64,000 bases of DNA from Hyphococcus luteus (GCF_002943565.1 NZ_PJCH01000017.1:372001-436000), one strand, 5' to 3'. Shown: positions 26,358 through 37,254, numbered from the stretch's first letter. Numbers and translations are program-made. The notes: generated by a model from the sequence alone, not told the origin.

Positions 26358-27711
26358 TTGCCCCTCCTTTTGCAGAAAGGCCTTCGAAAAAGCGCGTGTC
26401 GACGCCCCCTTTTTTGAACCGCGCGTCGTCCATGATCCGCGCATGCAGGGGCGCGGTGGTTTTCACCCCTTCCACATTGAGCGTTGCGAGCGCCGCCGCG
26501 GCGCGCGCCACCGCCTCCTCGCGGGTCGCGCCATAAACGATGAGCTTGCCGATCAGCGAGTCGTAGGTCGGCGGAATGTTGTCGCCGGAACGGATATGTG
26601 AATCGACGCGCACGCCCGCCCCCGCCGGCCATTCGGCCTTTGCGACAAGCCCCGGCGACGGCCGGAAATCGGCGTTCGGGTCTTCGGCGTTGATGCGGAC
26701 TTCGATGGCCGCGCCCTGGATTTCGATGTCGCGCTGCTCGTAACCCAGCGGCGCGCCGTCGGCGATCAGCAATTGCTGTTCGACGATGTCGACTCCGGTG
26801 ACTTCCTCCGTCACCGGATGCTCCACCTGAATGCGCGCATTCATTTCAAGGAAGAAGAAATCGAAGGTTTCGGCGTCGACCAAGAATTCCACCGTCCCGG
26901 CGCCCTTGTAATGAAGATGCTCCGCGAGCTTCACCGCCGCGTCTTCGATGGCGCGATGTTTGGCGTCGGGGATGTTCGGCGCCGGCGCTTCTTCCACCAG
27001 CTTCTGGAAGCGCCGCTGGATCGAACAGTCGCGGGTGCCCAAATGGATGGCGCGCGTTCCGTCGCCGATCACCTGCACCTCCACATGGCGCCCGCTGGCA
27101 ATGAACCGTTCCACATAGATGCGGGGGTCGCCGAAGGCGGCTTCGGCTTCCGACATGGCGTAGCCGATCTGGCTTTTAAGGTCCTTTTCATCATCGACGC
27201 GCTTCATGCCGCGCCCGCCGCCGCCGGAAACCGCCTTGATCAAGAGCGGATAACCGGTTTCTCCGGCGATACTGGCGGCTTCTTCAACCGTCTCCGCCTC
27301 GCCGCCTGGCACCACGGGAAGCCCCGCTTCAATCGCGACGGCCCGCGCCTTCAGCTTGTCGCCCATGGCTTCCAGGGCTTCCGGATCGGGGCCGACAAAC
27401 ACCATGCCGGCCTCGGCCACGGCGCGCGCAAACTTGATGTTCTCCGACAGGAAGCCGTAACCCGGATGCACCGCATCGGCGCCCGCCTCTTTGGCGGCGG
27501 CGACGACTTTCTCGATATTGAGATAGGATTGCGAGGACGGCGCGGGCCCGAGCCGCGCCACATGATCGGCTTCAGCGGCCGCGCGCGAGCCCGCATCCGC
27601 ATCGGAGACGCCAAGCGCGGTTTTAAGGCCGAGCTTCTTCGCCGTGCGAATAATCCTGAGCGCAATTTCGCCGCGATTGGCGATGAACAGCGTGTTGATG
27701 TTGTTGCGCAT
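26350..27711 (-). CDS. Biotin carboxylase subunit
   Basis: 453 residues of ATP-grasp biotin carboxylase: N-terminal FIANRGEIALRIIRTA, HPGYGFLSEN, Gly-rich ATP loop SGGGGRGMKRV, GTRDCSIQRRFQKLVEEAP, and the active-site stretch EMNARIQVEHPVTEEVTG. It carboxylates biotin on the carrier at 27855. No fused carrier domain. It differs from a housekeeping AccC only by context: it is embedded with a PycB-like carboxyltransferase and not with accB. A 99-bp repeat sits between it and the carrier gene. Confidence 0.92.
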   Translation of the reverse strand: MRNNINTLFIANRGEIALRIIRTAKKLGLKTALGVSDADAGSRAAAEADHVARLGPAPSSQSYLNIEKVVAAAKEAGADAVHPGYGFLSENIKFARAVAEAGMVFVGPDPEALEAMGDKLKARAVAIEAGLPVVPGGEAETVEEAASIAGETGYPLLIKAVSGGGGRGMKRVDDEKDLKSQIGYAMSEAEAAFGDPRIYVERFIASGRHVEVQVIGDGTRAIHLGTRDCSIQRRFQKLVEEAPAPNIPDAKHRAIEDAAVKLAEHLHYKGAGTVEFLVDAETFDFFFLEMNARIQVEHPVTEEVTGVDIVEQQLLIADGAPLGYEQRDIEIQGAAIEVRINAEDPNADFRPSPGLVAKAEWPAGAGVRVDSHIRSGDNIPPTYDSLIGKLIVYGATREEAVARAAAALATLNVEGVKTTAPLHARIMDDARFKKGGVDTRFFEGLSAKGGANG

Positions 27712-27732
27712 AGCTTTTCAGCGCACTCCCGC

Positions 27733-27831
27733 CGCTTCATCCTGAGGAGAAAATGTCCTTCGTCCTTCGAGACGCAAGCCTTCGGCTTGCTCCTCAGGAT
27801 GAAGGACATTTTCGTCTCGAAGGACGAAGCG
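27733..27831. repeat. 99-bp complex inverted repeat, copy 2
   Basis: Near-identical to 23874-23972 (differences at a few positions, for example GTCCTTCGT for TTCCTTCGC, with matching changes in the opposite arm). It lies in the 143-base gap between the biotin carrier and biotin carboxylase genes, inside the predicted operon. As RNA it would fold strongly and could affect message processing or distal expression. Confidence 0.9.
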
Positions 27832-27854
27832 GTCTGAATTTAATCCTCGCAGCT

Positions 27855-28313
27855 TCACGCCGGCTTCACTTTCATGAGCACTGTCGTCGCTTCGATAGGC
27901 TCGGCGTTTTCGGGAATGATTTCCACGATCTCGCCTTCGACGCCCGCATGAACCGGATTCATCAGCTTCATGGTTTCGATGATCGCCACCACCGTGTCGG
28001 CGGTCACCTTGTCGCCCACCTCGACAAAGGGCGGCGCCCCCGGCTGCGGCGCGCGGTAGAAGGTGCCCGGCAAAGGCGGCTTGATGACGAGGAGCCCGTC
28101 TTGCTCCGCCGCGACTTCCGGCTCCACCGCCGAGGCGACTTCCTTGGTCTCGCCGCCGATCGGCGTCCATTCCTGGGTGAAGCCTTCTCCTGCGCGTTTG
28201 ACGCGAAGCCGGAAGCGCGCGGTTTCAATGTCGAGGACGTCATAAGACGACTTCGAAAGAATCGAGGTGATTTCCTCGACATCTTCGGGGGTTAGGGGAA
28301 GATCATCAACCAT
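27855..28313 (-). CDS. Biotin carboxyl carrier protein
   Basis: 152 residues resembling AccB: an N-terminal region of about 70 residues (PEDVEEITSILSKSSYDVLDIE), a linker, the PxPGTFYRAPQPGAPPFVEVGD segment, and the biotinyl motif IETMKLMNPV with Lys about 116. It starts nine bases after the ATP-grasp phosphotransferase gene. Its carboxyltransferase partner is predicted to be the gene at 24876. Confidence 0.92.
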   Translation of the reverse strand: MVDDLPLTPEDVEEITSILSKSSYDVLDIETARFRLRVKRAGEGFTQEWTPIGGETKEVASAVEPEVAAEQDGLLVIKPPLPGTFYRAPQPGAPPFVEVGDKVTADTVVAIIETMKLMNPVHAGVEGEIVEIIPENAEPIEATTVLMKVKPA

Positions 28314-28322
28314 TTTTCAAAC

Positions 28323-29369
28323 TCAACGCCGGCCGCCGAAAATGCTCATGACGTGCTTTTTCGGATCGGTTTCGGGCTTTGCAACGGGGGCGTCATCTTT
28401 CGCGGACCAGACCGTTTCCGGCCGGCTCTGGAGCAGGAAAATGCTCCCGTCCCTGTCGACGGCCCATTCGATGTCCTGCGGGCGCCCGTAATGTTTTTCG
28501 GTCTTGCGCGCGATGTCGCGCAGCTTTTGCAGCTCGTCATCGCTTAAGGACGCCGCCGTCTGTTCTTCTTCGGGAAGCGCCACATCCTCGATGCCGCCGT
28601 CGGCTTTCGGCGACTGGCGGATATGTTTTTTGGAAATCTCGCGCGTCGTGATCTCGCCGGTCAGCTTGCCGACAACCCAGCGATCCGGCGTCACTTCGCC
28701 GGAGACGACAGCGGAGCCGAGCCCCCAGGCGCCTTCGATGGTGATCACCGAGCGGTCGCCGGTCAAAGGGCTGCGCGTAAACATGACGCCCGCCGTCCGT
28801 GCATCGACCATGCGCTGAACAACGACGCCCATGGCGACGCCGCTTTCGGGAAAGTCCTGGCGGCGGCGATAGCAGACCGACTCGACTGAATAGAGGCTCG
28901 CCCAGCAGCGGCGCACCATCTGCAAGGTTTCCTCCGCGCCGAGCACCCAGAGATAAGTGTCCTGAAGCCCCGCGAAAGACGCGTCTTCGGCGTCTTCCGT
29001 GGTCGCCGAAGAGCGCACCGCCACCGGCGCTTTCGCGTCGCCTTCGCAGAGTTCGGCGTAGGCGGCCTTGATCTCGGTCTCGACTTCGGCGGGAAGCGGT
29101 TCTTTCTCGATGCGCTCGCGGATCGCCGCCGTCACCTTGCCGACAGTGTCGTAATCGTCCGGATCGAGCGCTTCCACCGGCGCGCGCAGGGGTTCTTCCT
29201 TGTCGAGCTTTTGAATGAAACGTTCGAAGCCTTCCGTCCGGACGACGAAGCCCGGCGGCACGGCAATGCCCGCCTTGGTCAACTCGCCGAGGCTGCCGCC
29301 CTTGCCGCCGACGGTCGGACGGTCTTCGAGTCCGATATCGGAGAACCAGGAGATGTTTTCATTGGTCAT
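28323..29369 (-). CDS. ATP-grasp (PEP synthase N-terminal-like) subunit of an aryl phosphotransferase
   Basis: 348 residues covering only the ATP/pyruvate-binding domain of PEP synthase/PPDK: VGGKGGSLGELTKAGIAVPP, VAVRSSATTEDAEDASFAG, AGVMFTRSPLTGDRS, GLGSAVVSGEVTPDRWVV and DIEWAVDRDGSIFLLQSRP. The swivelling His domain is encoded separately by the next gene upstream. Such split pairs occur in phenylphosphate synthase (ATP-binding subunit plus transphosphorylating subunit) and in the acetovanillone systems (AcvA/AcvB). Predicted to take phosphate from ATP for transfer to the phenolic hydroxyl. Gap to the partner gene is ten bases. Confidence 0.88.
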   Translation of the reverse strand: MTNENISWFSDIGLEDRPTVGGKGGSLGELTKAGIAVPPGFVVRTEGFERFIQKLDKEEPLRAPVEALDPDDYDTVGKVTAAIRERIEKEPLPAEVETEIKAAYAELCEGDAKAPVAVRSSATTEDAEDASFAGLQDTYLWVLGAEETLQMVRRCWASLYSVESVCYRRRQDFPESGVAMGVVVQRMVDARTAGVMFTRSPLTGDRSVITIEGAWGLGSAVVSGEVTPDRWVVGKLTGEITTREISKKHIRQSPKADGGIEDVALPEEEQTAASLSDDELQKLRDIARKTEKHYGRPQDIEWAVDRDGSIFLLQSRPETVWSAKDDAPVAKPETDPKKHVMSIFGGRR

Positions 29370-29379
29370 GACTTAAACC

Positions 29380-31194
29380 CTACAGCAGCGTCACGACGCC
29401 GCGCGCGCCGTCGACGCGCACGCGCTGGCCGTCTTCGATGCGGGACGTGGCCTGTCCCGTGCCGACCACGGCGGGAAGCCCATATTCGCGCGCGACGATG
29501 GCCGCGTGGCTCATGGAGCCGCCGATGTCGGAAACAGCGGCGGCGATTTTCTGGAAGACCGGCGCCCAGGTCGGGTTCGTCACCTGACAGACGAGGATGT
29601 CGCCTTCCTTCAGCCGGTCGATTTCCTTGACCGACTTGATGACCCGGGCCGTGCCCTCGACAACGCCTGACGACGCCGCGAAGCCGCGGATCTCGTTCGA
29701 GTCGGCGTCGGCGGGGCCCTTCATCCAGATGTCGAGATTTTCGCGCGTGATGCCCCAGAGCATGACGATCGCCGGATCGTCGATAATGTCGGGCACGGGA
29801 CCGAGCGCCGGCGGCGTATCGAGCTCCGCCCACTTCTCGATGGCCGCTTTGCGTTCTGCGATCATCGCCTTGAAACGCGCGCCGCCGCGCGTCGGCGAAC
29901 CGTTGGACCAGCTCGTCATCACGTCGATGATCGCCTGCTCCACCTCATAGCGCGAAAGATGAAAAACGTCTTCGGCGTCGTCCATCAACCCGTTTTCGAC
30001 GAAAAGCGCGCCATATTCGCGGATCTTGTTGAAGAAGAGATTGGTGTACCAGTGCTCGCAATAGAATTTATGGCCTTCCACATAAGGGAAGACGCGGCAG
30101 GCGAGCTCGATCATCTGATCGTAGGCCGCGCGCTCTTCATCCGTCCCAAGAAGATCGCGATAGCCGTCGATCAACTCCTGGCGCTCTTCTTTCAGCTGAT
30201 CCATGGGGCGTTCGATATTCTCGCCCGCCTTGATCTTCGCGATGTAACCGGGAAGCGCCGAGAACGGCAGCGAGAGATCGTCGTTCCAGGAACGGTGATA
30301 GTGATAGAAGCCGTCGCCCACATTGACGTTGAACCACGGGTTACGGGACTTTTCGAGCTGATCGAGCCACTCCTTGCCCGGCGCGCCCATCTGCTCGAGC
30401 GAGGCGATCAGGTCGTCGGCGGAAACGCCGTCGGCGAATTTGCCTTCGACCCCAAGCTCCACGGCTTTTCGCGCAAGGCGTTTAACTTCCTCGTCGGGCT
30501 TGAAGATTTCGGCCTCGAAGCCCGCCACCATGCGCGCGATGGTCTGGTCGGTGATTTCCGGAAAGGCTTTCTTGCAGAAATCGAAGAACACCATATAGGC
30601 GCCGTATCCGAGCAGGAGAAACTCGAAATGGTGGTGCCACATGCGGAAATAGCCCTCGAGCGTCTTTTGATAGGTTTTCAAAAGCTCGTGGTTGGAGGCG
30701 ACGCCCTTGCCGGCGTGAACGTTTTCAAGGGGCTCGAATTCGGGAAGCGTTGGCTTGGGAAGCTCTTGCGCGTCGGCAATGAGCTTTTTCATCTTGTCTT
30801 TCCACTGGTCGTAAAGACGCTCCCAGTGTTCGTAATAGTAAAACGCGCGCTGTTCGAATTCCTTGGTGCGCCGTTCGATTTCATCGGGGTCGGTCACCGC
30901 GTTGCCGCCGATATAAACCCGGCCGTTGATGACGCGGTAATCGATGCCGAGCGTCGTCGGCAGGCAATGGACGCGCGTATTGGACGAGCCGAGCGCGCAA
31001 TAAGCCGCCTCCGCCGTCACCATGTCGAAGGTGTGCATGGGCTCGGGGAAGTGCATGGAGTTGTAAAACCAGAAGCGCTCGTCGTCTTCCGGTGAAAACT
31101 GCATGTAATAGGGATAAGCGGCCTGGGCGCCTTCGGTGCCTTCGGCGACCTTCAGGGAGCTCGGTTTAGGAAAGCCGGCGGGCTTGTCTAGCAT
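29380..31194 (-). CDS. PEP-utilising mobile-domain subunit of an aryl phosphotransferase
   Basis: 604 residues. Most of the protein (1-490) is a long helical region without PEP synthase TIM-barrel motifs; the C-terminus has the phosphohistidine swivel domain with GGSMSHAAIVAREYGLPAV, His about 563, preceded by DILVCQVTNPTWAPVFQKI. The His would carry phosphate from the ATP-grasp partner to the phenol held by the N-terminal region. This is the architecture expected for a phenylphosphate synthase/AcvB-type component rather than for PEP synthase. First gene of the minus-strand run; the divergent regulator starts 185 bases away. Confidence 0.85.
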   Translation of the reverse strand: MLDKPAGFPKPSSLKVAEGTEGAQAAYPYYMQFSPEDDERFWFYNSMHFPEPMHTFDMVTAEAAYCALGSSNTRVHCLPTTLGIDYRVINGRVYIGGNAVTDPDEIERRTKEFEQRAFYYYEHWERLYDQWKDKMKKLIADAQELPKPTLPEFEPLENVHAGKGVASNHELLKTYQKTLEGYFRMWHHHFEFLLLGYGAYMVFFDFCKKAFPEITDQTIARMVAGFEAEIFKPDEEVKRLARKAVELGVEGKFADGVSADDLIASLEQMGAPGKEWLDQLEKSRNPWFNVNVGDGFYHYHRSWNDDLSLPFSALPGYIAKIKAGENIERPMDQLKEERQELIDGYRDLLGTDEERAAYDQMIELACRVFPYVEGHKFYCEHWYTNLFFNKIREYGALFVENGLMDDAEDVFHLSRYEVEQAIIDVMTSWSNGSPTRGGARFKAMIAERKAAIEKWAELDTPPALGPVPDIIDDPAIVMLWGITRENLDIWMKGPADADSNEIRGFAASSGVVEGTARVIKSVKEIDRLKEGDILVCQVTNPTWAPVFQKIAAAVSDIGGSMSHAAIVAREYGLPAVVGTGQATSRIEDGQRVRVDGARGVVTLL

Positions 31195-31240
31195 AATATC
31201 CTCGTTTCCTCCGGGCGACGCCTCTTTTGCGGGCTTTTTT

Positions 31241-31265
31241 TATCGCCTTGGCTGATATCGCCTTG
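31241..31265. promoter_or_regulatory. Candidate LysR-type operator between divergent genes
   Basis: TATCGCCTTG occurs twice with a 15-base period (31241-31250 and 31256-31265). The first copy starts an ATC-N9-GAT dyad (31242-31256) that fits the T-N11-A rule of LysR binding sites. It lies between the phosphotransferase start at 31194 and the LysR start at 31380, as expected for a regulator controlling both directions. Confidence 0.4.
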
Positions 31266-31379
31266 TCCGGCGCTCGCGCCGCCGGAAAATGGCGGGGAGG
31301 CGCGCAATGGACAGCACTTTAACCCTTCCTTATCTTCTCGAAAAGCGGAATATTCGGATCACGTCATTCGGTTTTTCAT

Positions 31380-32321
31380 ATGAGCCTCAGCACCCGGGAT
31401 TTCCAACTTCTCACCGTTCTGGCGAATGAACTGCATTTCGGCCGCGCCGCCGACGCGCTCGGCATGCGCCAGCCGCAACTCTCGACGCGGCTTGCCCAGA
31501 TCGAGCGCTCCGTGGGCGTCGATCTCTTTGTGCGCCGCCCGCGCGTCGCCGTGACGCCGGCGGGCAAGATCGTCATGGACGCCGCAAGGCGCGCCTTCAA
31601 CGATTTCGAGGCGGCGGCGGAACAGGCCAGGCGCGTCGAACGCGGCGAGGTCGGCGCCGTCGTCACCGCGATCAGTTCGAGCATCATTCTTTCCGATATT
31701 CCGGGCTCGATCAGGAAATTCCGCAACCGCTATCCGGAAATCGGCATCACCCTGCGCGACATGCACTCTACCGAGCAATCCGAAGCGCTGCGGTCGGGAC
31801 AGATCGATATTTCGATTACGCGGGAAATCGATTCCAGCCGCCCGATCCGCAGCGAAATCATTGGGCATCAGCGTTTTGTCGCCTTTCTCTCAAAGGATCA
31901 CCCGCTGGCGGCGCGCAAAAAACTTTCGCTGGCGCACCTGGCGAACGAGCCTTTCGTCCTGTTCGATCACGCCATCGCGCCTGGCCTGCATCACCAGATC
32001 AACGCGCTTTGCATTCGCGCCGGTTTTACGCCGAATATCGTGCAGGAGGCGGACGAATGGTACACGGTGCTGGGTTTCGTGCGCGCCGGCTTCGGCGTCA
32101 CTATCGCGCTCGACATGGAGGGCGCGCCGGACTGGCCCGACGTCGTCACGGTCCCGCTCGATCTGAAAGACGCCGTGGCGCCGGTGTTTTTATGCTGGGA
32201 CGAAAGCCGGCCCTCCGCCTCCCGCGACCTCCTCATCGACTGGCTGCGCGAGGAGGCGAAAGGGCTCGGCCAAAACGCGGGCAAACGAACCCACAAGAAA
32301 ACCGCACGCAAAACCGCCTGA
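31380..32321 (+). CDS. LysR family transcriptional regulator
   Basis: 313 residues: winged helix-turn-helix at 1-60 (FQLLTVLANELHFGRAADAL, RQPQLSTRLAQIERSVGV) and a periplasmic-binding-protein-like effector domain (about 90-295). The C-terminus is Lys/Arg-rich. It is divergent from the aryl-ketone operon and is the only regulator near it, so an aromatic effector is likely. CDS starts directly at CATATGAGC, with no strong ribosome-binding sequence visible. Confidence 0.9.
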   Translation: MSLSTRDFQLLTVLANELHFGRAADALGMRQPQLSTRLAQIERSVGVDLFVRRPRVAVTPAGKIVMDAARRAFNDFEAAAEQARRVERGEVGAVVTAISSSIILSDIPGSIRKFRNRYPEIGITLRDMHSTEQSEALRSGQIDISITREIDSSRPIRSEIIGHQRFVAFLSKDHPLAARKKLSLAHLANEPFVLFDHAIAPGLHHQINALCIRAGFTPNIVQEADEWYTVLGFVRAGFGVTIALDMEGAPDWPDVVTVPLDLKDAVAPVFLCWDESRPSASRDLLIDWLREEAKGLGQNAGKRTHKKTARKTA

Positions 32322-32464
32322 GCCTCTTCCGCCGAATTGAGCCGCAGGGAATTAGGAACCGGCTCTGGGCGAAATCACAGCGCTTTGATCGATTTCACCG
32401 CGCCATGACGTTATGATGGGCGCAACAGCGAATTGTTAGGGCAACACAGAACGGACGGCCTCCC

Positions 32465-33478
32465 ATGAAAAAATATGTTTTGAAAGCGGGCTCGACCTCG
32501 CTCGACAGCCTCGTCAGCATCGAATGCGACACGCCGCAGGTAAAACCCCATGAGGTGCTGATCCGCGTTCACGCCTGTTCCCTGAACTTCCGCGACCAGG
32601 CGGTGGTCACCGGCAATTATTTCGGCGGCGTCCTCACCGAAGACACGGTTCCCCTCTCCGACGGCGCGGGCGAAGTCGCAGCGGTCGGCGACGAGGTGAC
32701 GGAGTTTAAAGTCGGCGACCGCGTTGCGGGGCTTTTCTTCCAGAACTGGCATGACGGTCCGCCGAACCCGACAGCGGGACCGGCGCTCGGCGCCGCCGGC
32801 TGCGACGGCATGCTCGCCGAATATGTCTGCCTTCCCGAAGCGGGCGTCACCAAAATTCCCGAAACCCTCTCTTACGAAGAAGCCGCGACCCTGCCTTGCG
32901 CGGGCGTCACCGCCTGGAACGCGCTGATGTGCGGGCGCCGCCCCATCAAGGCGGGCGATTGCGTCTGCGTCCTCGGCACCGGCGGCGTCTCCATGATCGG
33001 GCTCGGCATCGCCCACGCCGCGGGCGCGCATGTGGTCGTCACCTCGTCGTCGGACGAAAAACTCGAGCGCGCCAAAAAGCTCGGCGCGGCGGCGGGCGTC
33101 AATTACAAATCGACGCCGGAATGGGGCCCGGCGGTTGCGGCGGCGAGCAATCGCGGCGGCGCCGATGTGGTGGTCGAAGTCGGCGGCGCCGGCACGCTCG
33201 CTCAATCCATGCAGGCGGTGAATTTCAATGGCGAGATCGCGCTCATCGGCGTCCTGACCCGCGAAGGCGATACGACGCCGCATCCGCTGATGCTGAAAGG
33301 CGCGAGCATTCGCGGCATCTTCGTCGGCAACAAGGCGATGGCTGAAGATCTCGCCGCCGCCATCGACGTCAACGGCATGAAGCCCGCCATCGACAAGGTT
33401 TTCCCCTATGAAGACGCCGCCGAAGCCTTCCGCCATCAGCAGACGGGCGCCTTCGGGAAAGTGGTGATCAAGATTTAA
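32465..33478 (+). CDS. MDR-family (zinc-type) alcohol dehydrogenase
   Basis: 337 residues of the medium-chain dehydrogenase superfamily: GroES-like N-terminal domain with EVLIRVHACSLNFRDQAVV and GVLTEDTVPLSDGAGEVAAVG, then a Rossmann fold with VLGTGGVSMIGLGIAHAAGA. The cluster of four cysteines of the structural zinc site is absent, which is common in quinone-reductase-like and some alcohol dehydrogenase branches. Substrate unknown; next to the aromatic cluster it may act on an aryl alcohol or aldehyde side chain. Confidence 0.83.
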   Translation: MKKYVLKAGSTSLDSLVSIECDTPQVKPHEVLIRVHACSLNFRDQAVVTGNYFGGVLTEDTVPLSDGAGEVAAVGDEVTEFKVGDRVAGLFFQNWHDGPPNPTAGPALGAAGCDGMLAEYVCLPEAGVTKIPETLSYEEAATLPCAGVTAWNALMCGRRPIKAGDCVCVLGTGGVSMIGLGIAHAAGAHVVVTSSSDEKLERAKKLGAAAGVNYKSTPEWGPAVAAASNRGGADVVVEVGGAGTLAQSMQAVNFNGEIALIGVLTREGDTTPHPLMLKGASIRGIFVGNKAMAEDLAAAIDVNGMKPAIDKVFPYEDAAEAFRHQQTGAFGKVVIKI

Positions 33479-33512
33479 GGCGCGCTTTGCGCTCTGATAG
33501 TTTCGCCGACTC

Positions 33513-33615
33513 CCCACGCTTTAAGCGTGGGGTCCATCTTTCAGCATGTTTCTCGCCGACTTTCCCACAAAGAGGGACGCCACGGTCAAGTTTAGCCTCG
33601 GGCCGCGGCGAGTCG
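33513..33615. repeat. Dispersed composite repeat, degenerate third copy
   Basis: Hairpin CCCCACGCTTTAAGCGTGGGG at 33516-33536 (inverted repeat given as its two arms CCCCACGCTT and AAGCGTGGGG), followed by TCCAT, GGACGCCACGGT and GGCGAGTCGCAA, all of which occur in the same order in the reverse complement of copy B. The palindromic A/T-rich half is missing. Located between the convergent dehydrogenase and ligase genes. Confidence 0.6.
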
Positions 33616-33636
33616 CAAGTTGCAGGCCTTGAACAT

Positions 33637-35202
33637 CTAATTCACGCTTCTTCCCGCGCCGCCCCAGAACGGTTCGCGCAGTTTTTTCTTGTCCATCTTG
33701 CCCACAGGGGTGCGCGGAATGGCGTCGATGAAATGCACGTCCTTTGGCGCCTTCACGGAACCGATACGGGCCTTGGCGTGCGCGATGATCGCATCGGCGT
33801 CGATCTCGGCGCCGGCGCGCTTCACCACCATGGCCGTCACCTGCTCGCCCCATTTCTCGTGGGGCACGCCGATGACCGCGCATTCGGCGACTTCCGCGAG
33901 CTCCATCACCGCATCCTCGACTTCCGCGGAGAAGACGTTGAAGCCGCCGGAGACGATCATGTCCTTCTTGCGGTCGACAATGTAGAAAAAGCCGTGCTCG
34001 TCGCGCTTGCCCACATCGCCGGTGTGATGCCAGCCATGGGCCGTCGCCTCGGCGCTCGCCTCGGGCAGTTCGAAATAGCCGCCGCCGACAATGCCGCCGC
34101 GCCCGACGATCTCGCCGACCTCGCCCACGGGCAGAAGATTGCCGTCATCGTCCATCAATTCGACGCGCACGGAATAAGTCGCCTGTCCGCAGCTCGTGAG
34201 GCGTTCCGGATGATCGCCCTTCGCCGCCGCCGCGACGACCTCAGGCGAGAGCCAGGTGGCCACCAGGTGAAACTCCGTCTGGCCGTAGCTCTGGCACATG
34301 CAAGGACCGAAGACCTCCACCGCCTGTTTCAGCTTCTCTCCGGCCACGGGCGAGCCGGCGAGAAGAAAATATTTGAGGCTCGAATAATCGTAGTCCTTCA
34401 CTTTCGGATGGCCGAGCATGGAATAGAGCGCCGTCGGCGGCAGGAACATGTGGGTGACTTTGTGTTCCTCGATCGCCTTCATCACCGCTTCGGCGTCGAA
34501 AGTCGGCAGCACCACCACCGTCGCGCCCATGGCGAGCGCCGCCATGGTCACCGGCCCCGCCGCATGAGTCAGCGGCGCGGTCGCAAGGGAAACCGGCTTC
34601 CCTTCGACCGGCATGATGTTGCAGATGGTCTCCAGCATCGCGCCCCAGCTGCGGTTCATGACCCGCACGCCCTTGGCCGGGCCCGTCGTGCCGCCGGTGG
34701 CGATCAGCGCCGTCAGTTCTTCCGGATTGCCGATAGGATCGCCGAGATCGGGAAAGTGATCCGAGGGCGCCGTCGCCATGAAGTCGTCGAGGGAGGCATG
34801 GCCGCCCTCCGGCTTGTCGAGACAGACCATATGGCGCACCGTCGGGACCTGGCTTTTAATCTCGGCCGCCTCCTTGGCGTAGCTCGAATGATAGAAGATC
34901 ATCGCGACGCGGACATAGTTGAGATAAGCGATATTGGCGTCGAGGGCGTTGCGCGTATTGACCGGGATCCAGACCGCTCCGGCCCGCCAGCAGCCCAGCA
35001 TCGCGGTCAGCACCGATCCGTCATTGGGCGACATGACGGCGATCGGCTCCTGGTTTTCCATGCCGGCCGCGCGCAAGGCGCCGGCAACCTTGTGGGTCAG
35101 CGCCTCCATCTCGCGATAGGTATAACGCGTCTCGCCGGCGACCAGGACGTCCCGGTCCGGATAAGTCTTCGCCATCTTGTCGAAATAATCGATCGTTCGC
35201 AT
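33637..35202 (-). CDS. AMP-binding acyl-CoA ligase, candidate aroylacetate-CoA ligase
   Basis: 521 residues of the ANL superfamily: P-loop TGGTTGPAKG (about 169-178), aromatic-acid type YGQTE, hinge region YIVDRKKDMIVSGGFNVFSAEVE (A8, in two parts) and C-terminal catalytic Lys in PRTPVGKMDKKKL. It makes an acyl-AMP and then a CoA thioester. In context it could activate the beta-keto acid made by the carboxylase, or a benzoate. It is transcribed toward the dehydrogenase gene, with a repeat between them. Confidence 0.9.
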   Translation of the reverse strand: MRTIDYFDKMAKTYPDRDVLVAGETRYTYREMEALTHKVAGALRAAGMENQEPIAVMSPNDGSVLTAMLGCWRAGAVWIPVNTRNALDANIAYLNYVRVAMIFYHSSYAKEAAEIKSQVPTVRHMVCLDKPEGGHASLDDFMATAPSDHFPDLGDPIGNPEELTALIATGGTTGPAKGVRVMNRSWGAMLETICNIMPVEGKPVSLATAPLTHAAGPVTMAALAMGATVVVLPTFDAEAVMKAIEEHKVTHMFLPPTALYSMLGHPKVKDYDYSSLKYFLLAGSPVAGEKLKQAVEVFGPCMCQSYGQTEFHLVATWLSPEVVAAAAKGDHPERLTSCGQATYSVRVELMDDDGNLLPVGEVGEIVGRGGIVGGGYFELPEASAEATAHGWHHTGDVGKRDEHGFFYIVDRKKDMIVSGGFNVFSAEVEDAVMELAEVAECAVIGVPHEKWGEQVTAMVVKRAGAEIDADAIIAHAKARIGSVKAPKDVHFIDAIPRTPVGKMDKKKLREPFWGGAGRSVN

Positions 35203-37081
<1,879 letters not shown>

Positions 37082-37103
37082 GGCTTTCCCATCCTAATCT
37101 GAG

Positions 37104-37131
37104 AAGGGCCGGCGCTTCGCCGGCCCTTTTT
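37104..37131 (+). terminator. Rho-independent terminator after the O-demethylase gene
   Basis: Eleven-base stem AAGGGCCGGCG / CGCCGGCCCTT with a three-base loop, running into a T-rich tail. It ends transcription 23-50 bases after the stop, before kbl. Confidence 0.9.
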
Positions 37132-37254
37132 CTTTACATGTCCGCCGCCCGCCGTCCCGCGGCGGCGCGCGGCGGCGCGCGGCATTGACCCCGCCATTGA
37201 CCCAATCGGGCCGCGGCGCCAAACCATGGCCCTCGCTGAAAAAGAGGCCTGCCC

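Noticed and set aside
26350-28313. Biotin carboxylase and carrier as the housekeeping accC-accB pair
   Set aside because: accB-accC normally stand together with the carrier first and no PycB-like partner; here they are embedded between phosphotransferase and carboxyltransferase genes, so a dedicated carboxylase is more likely.
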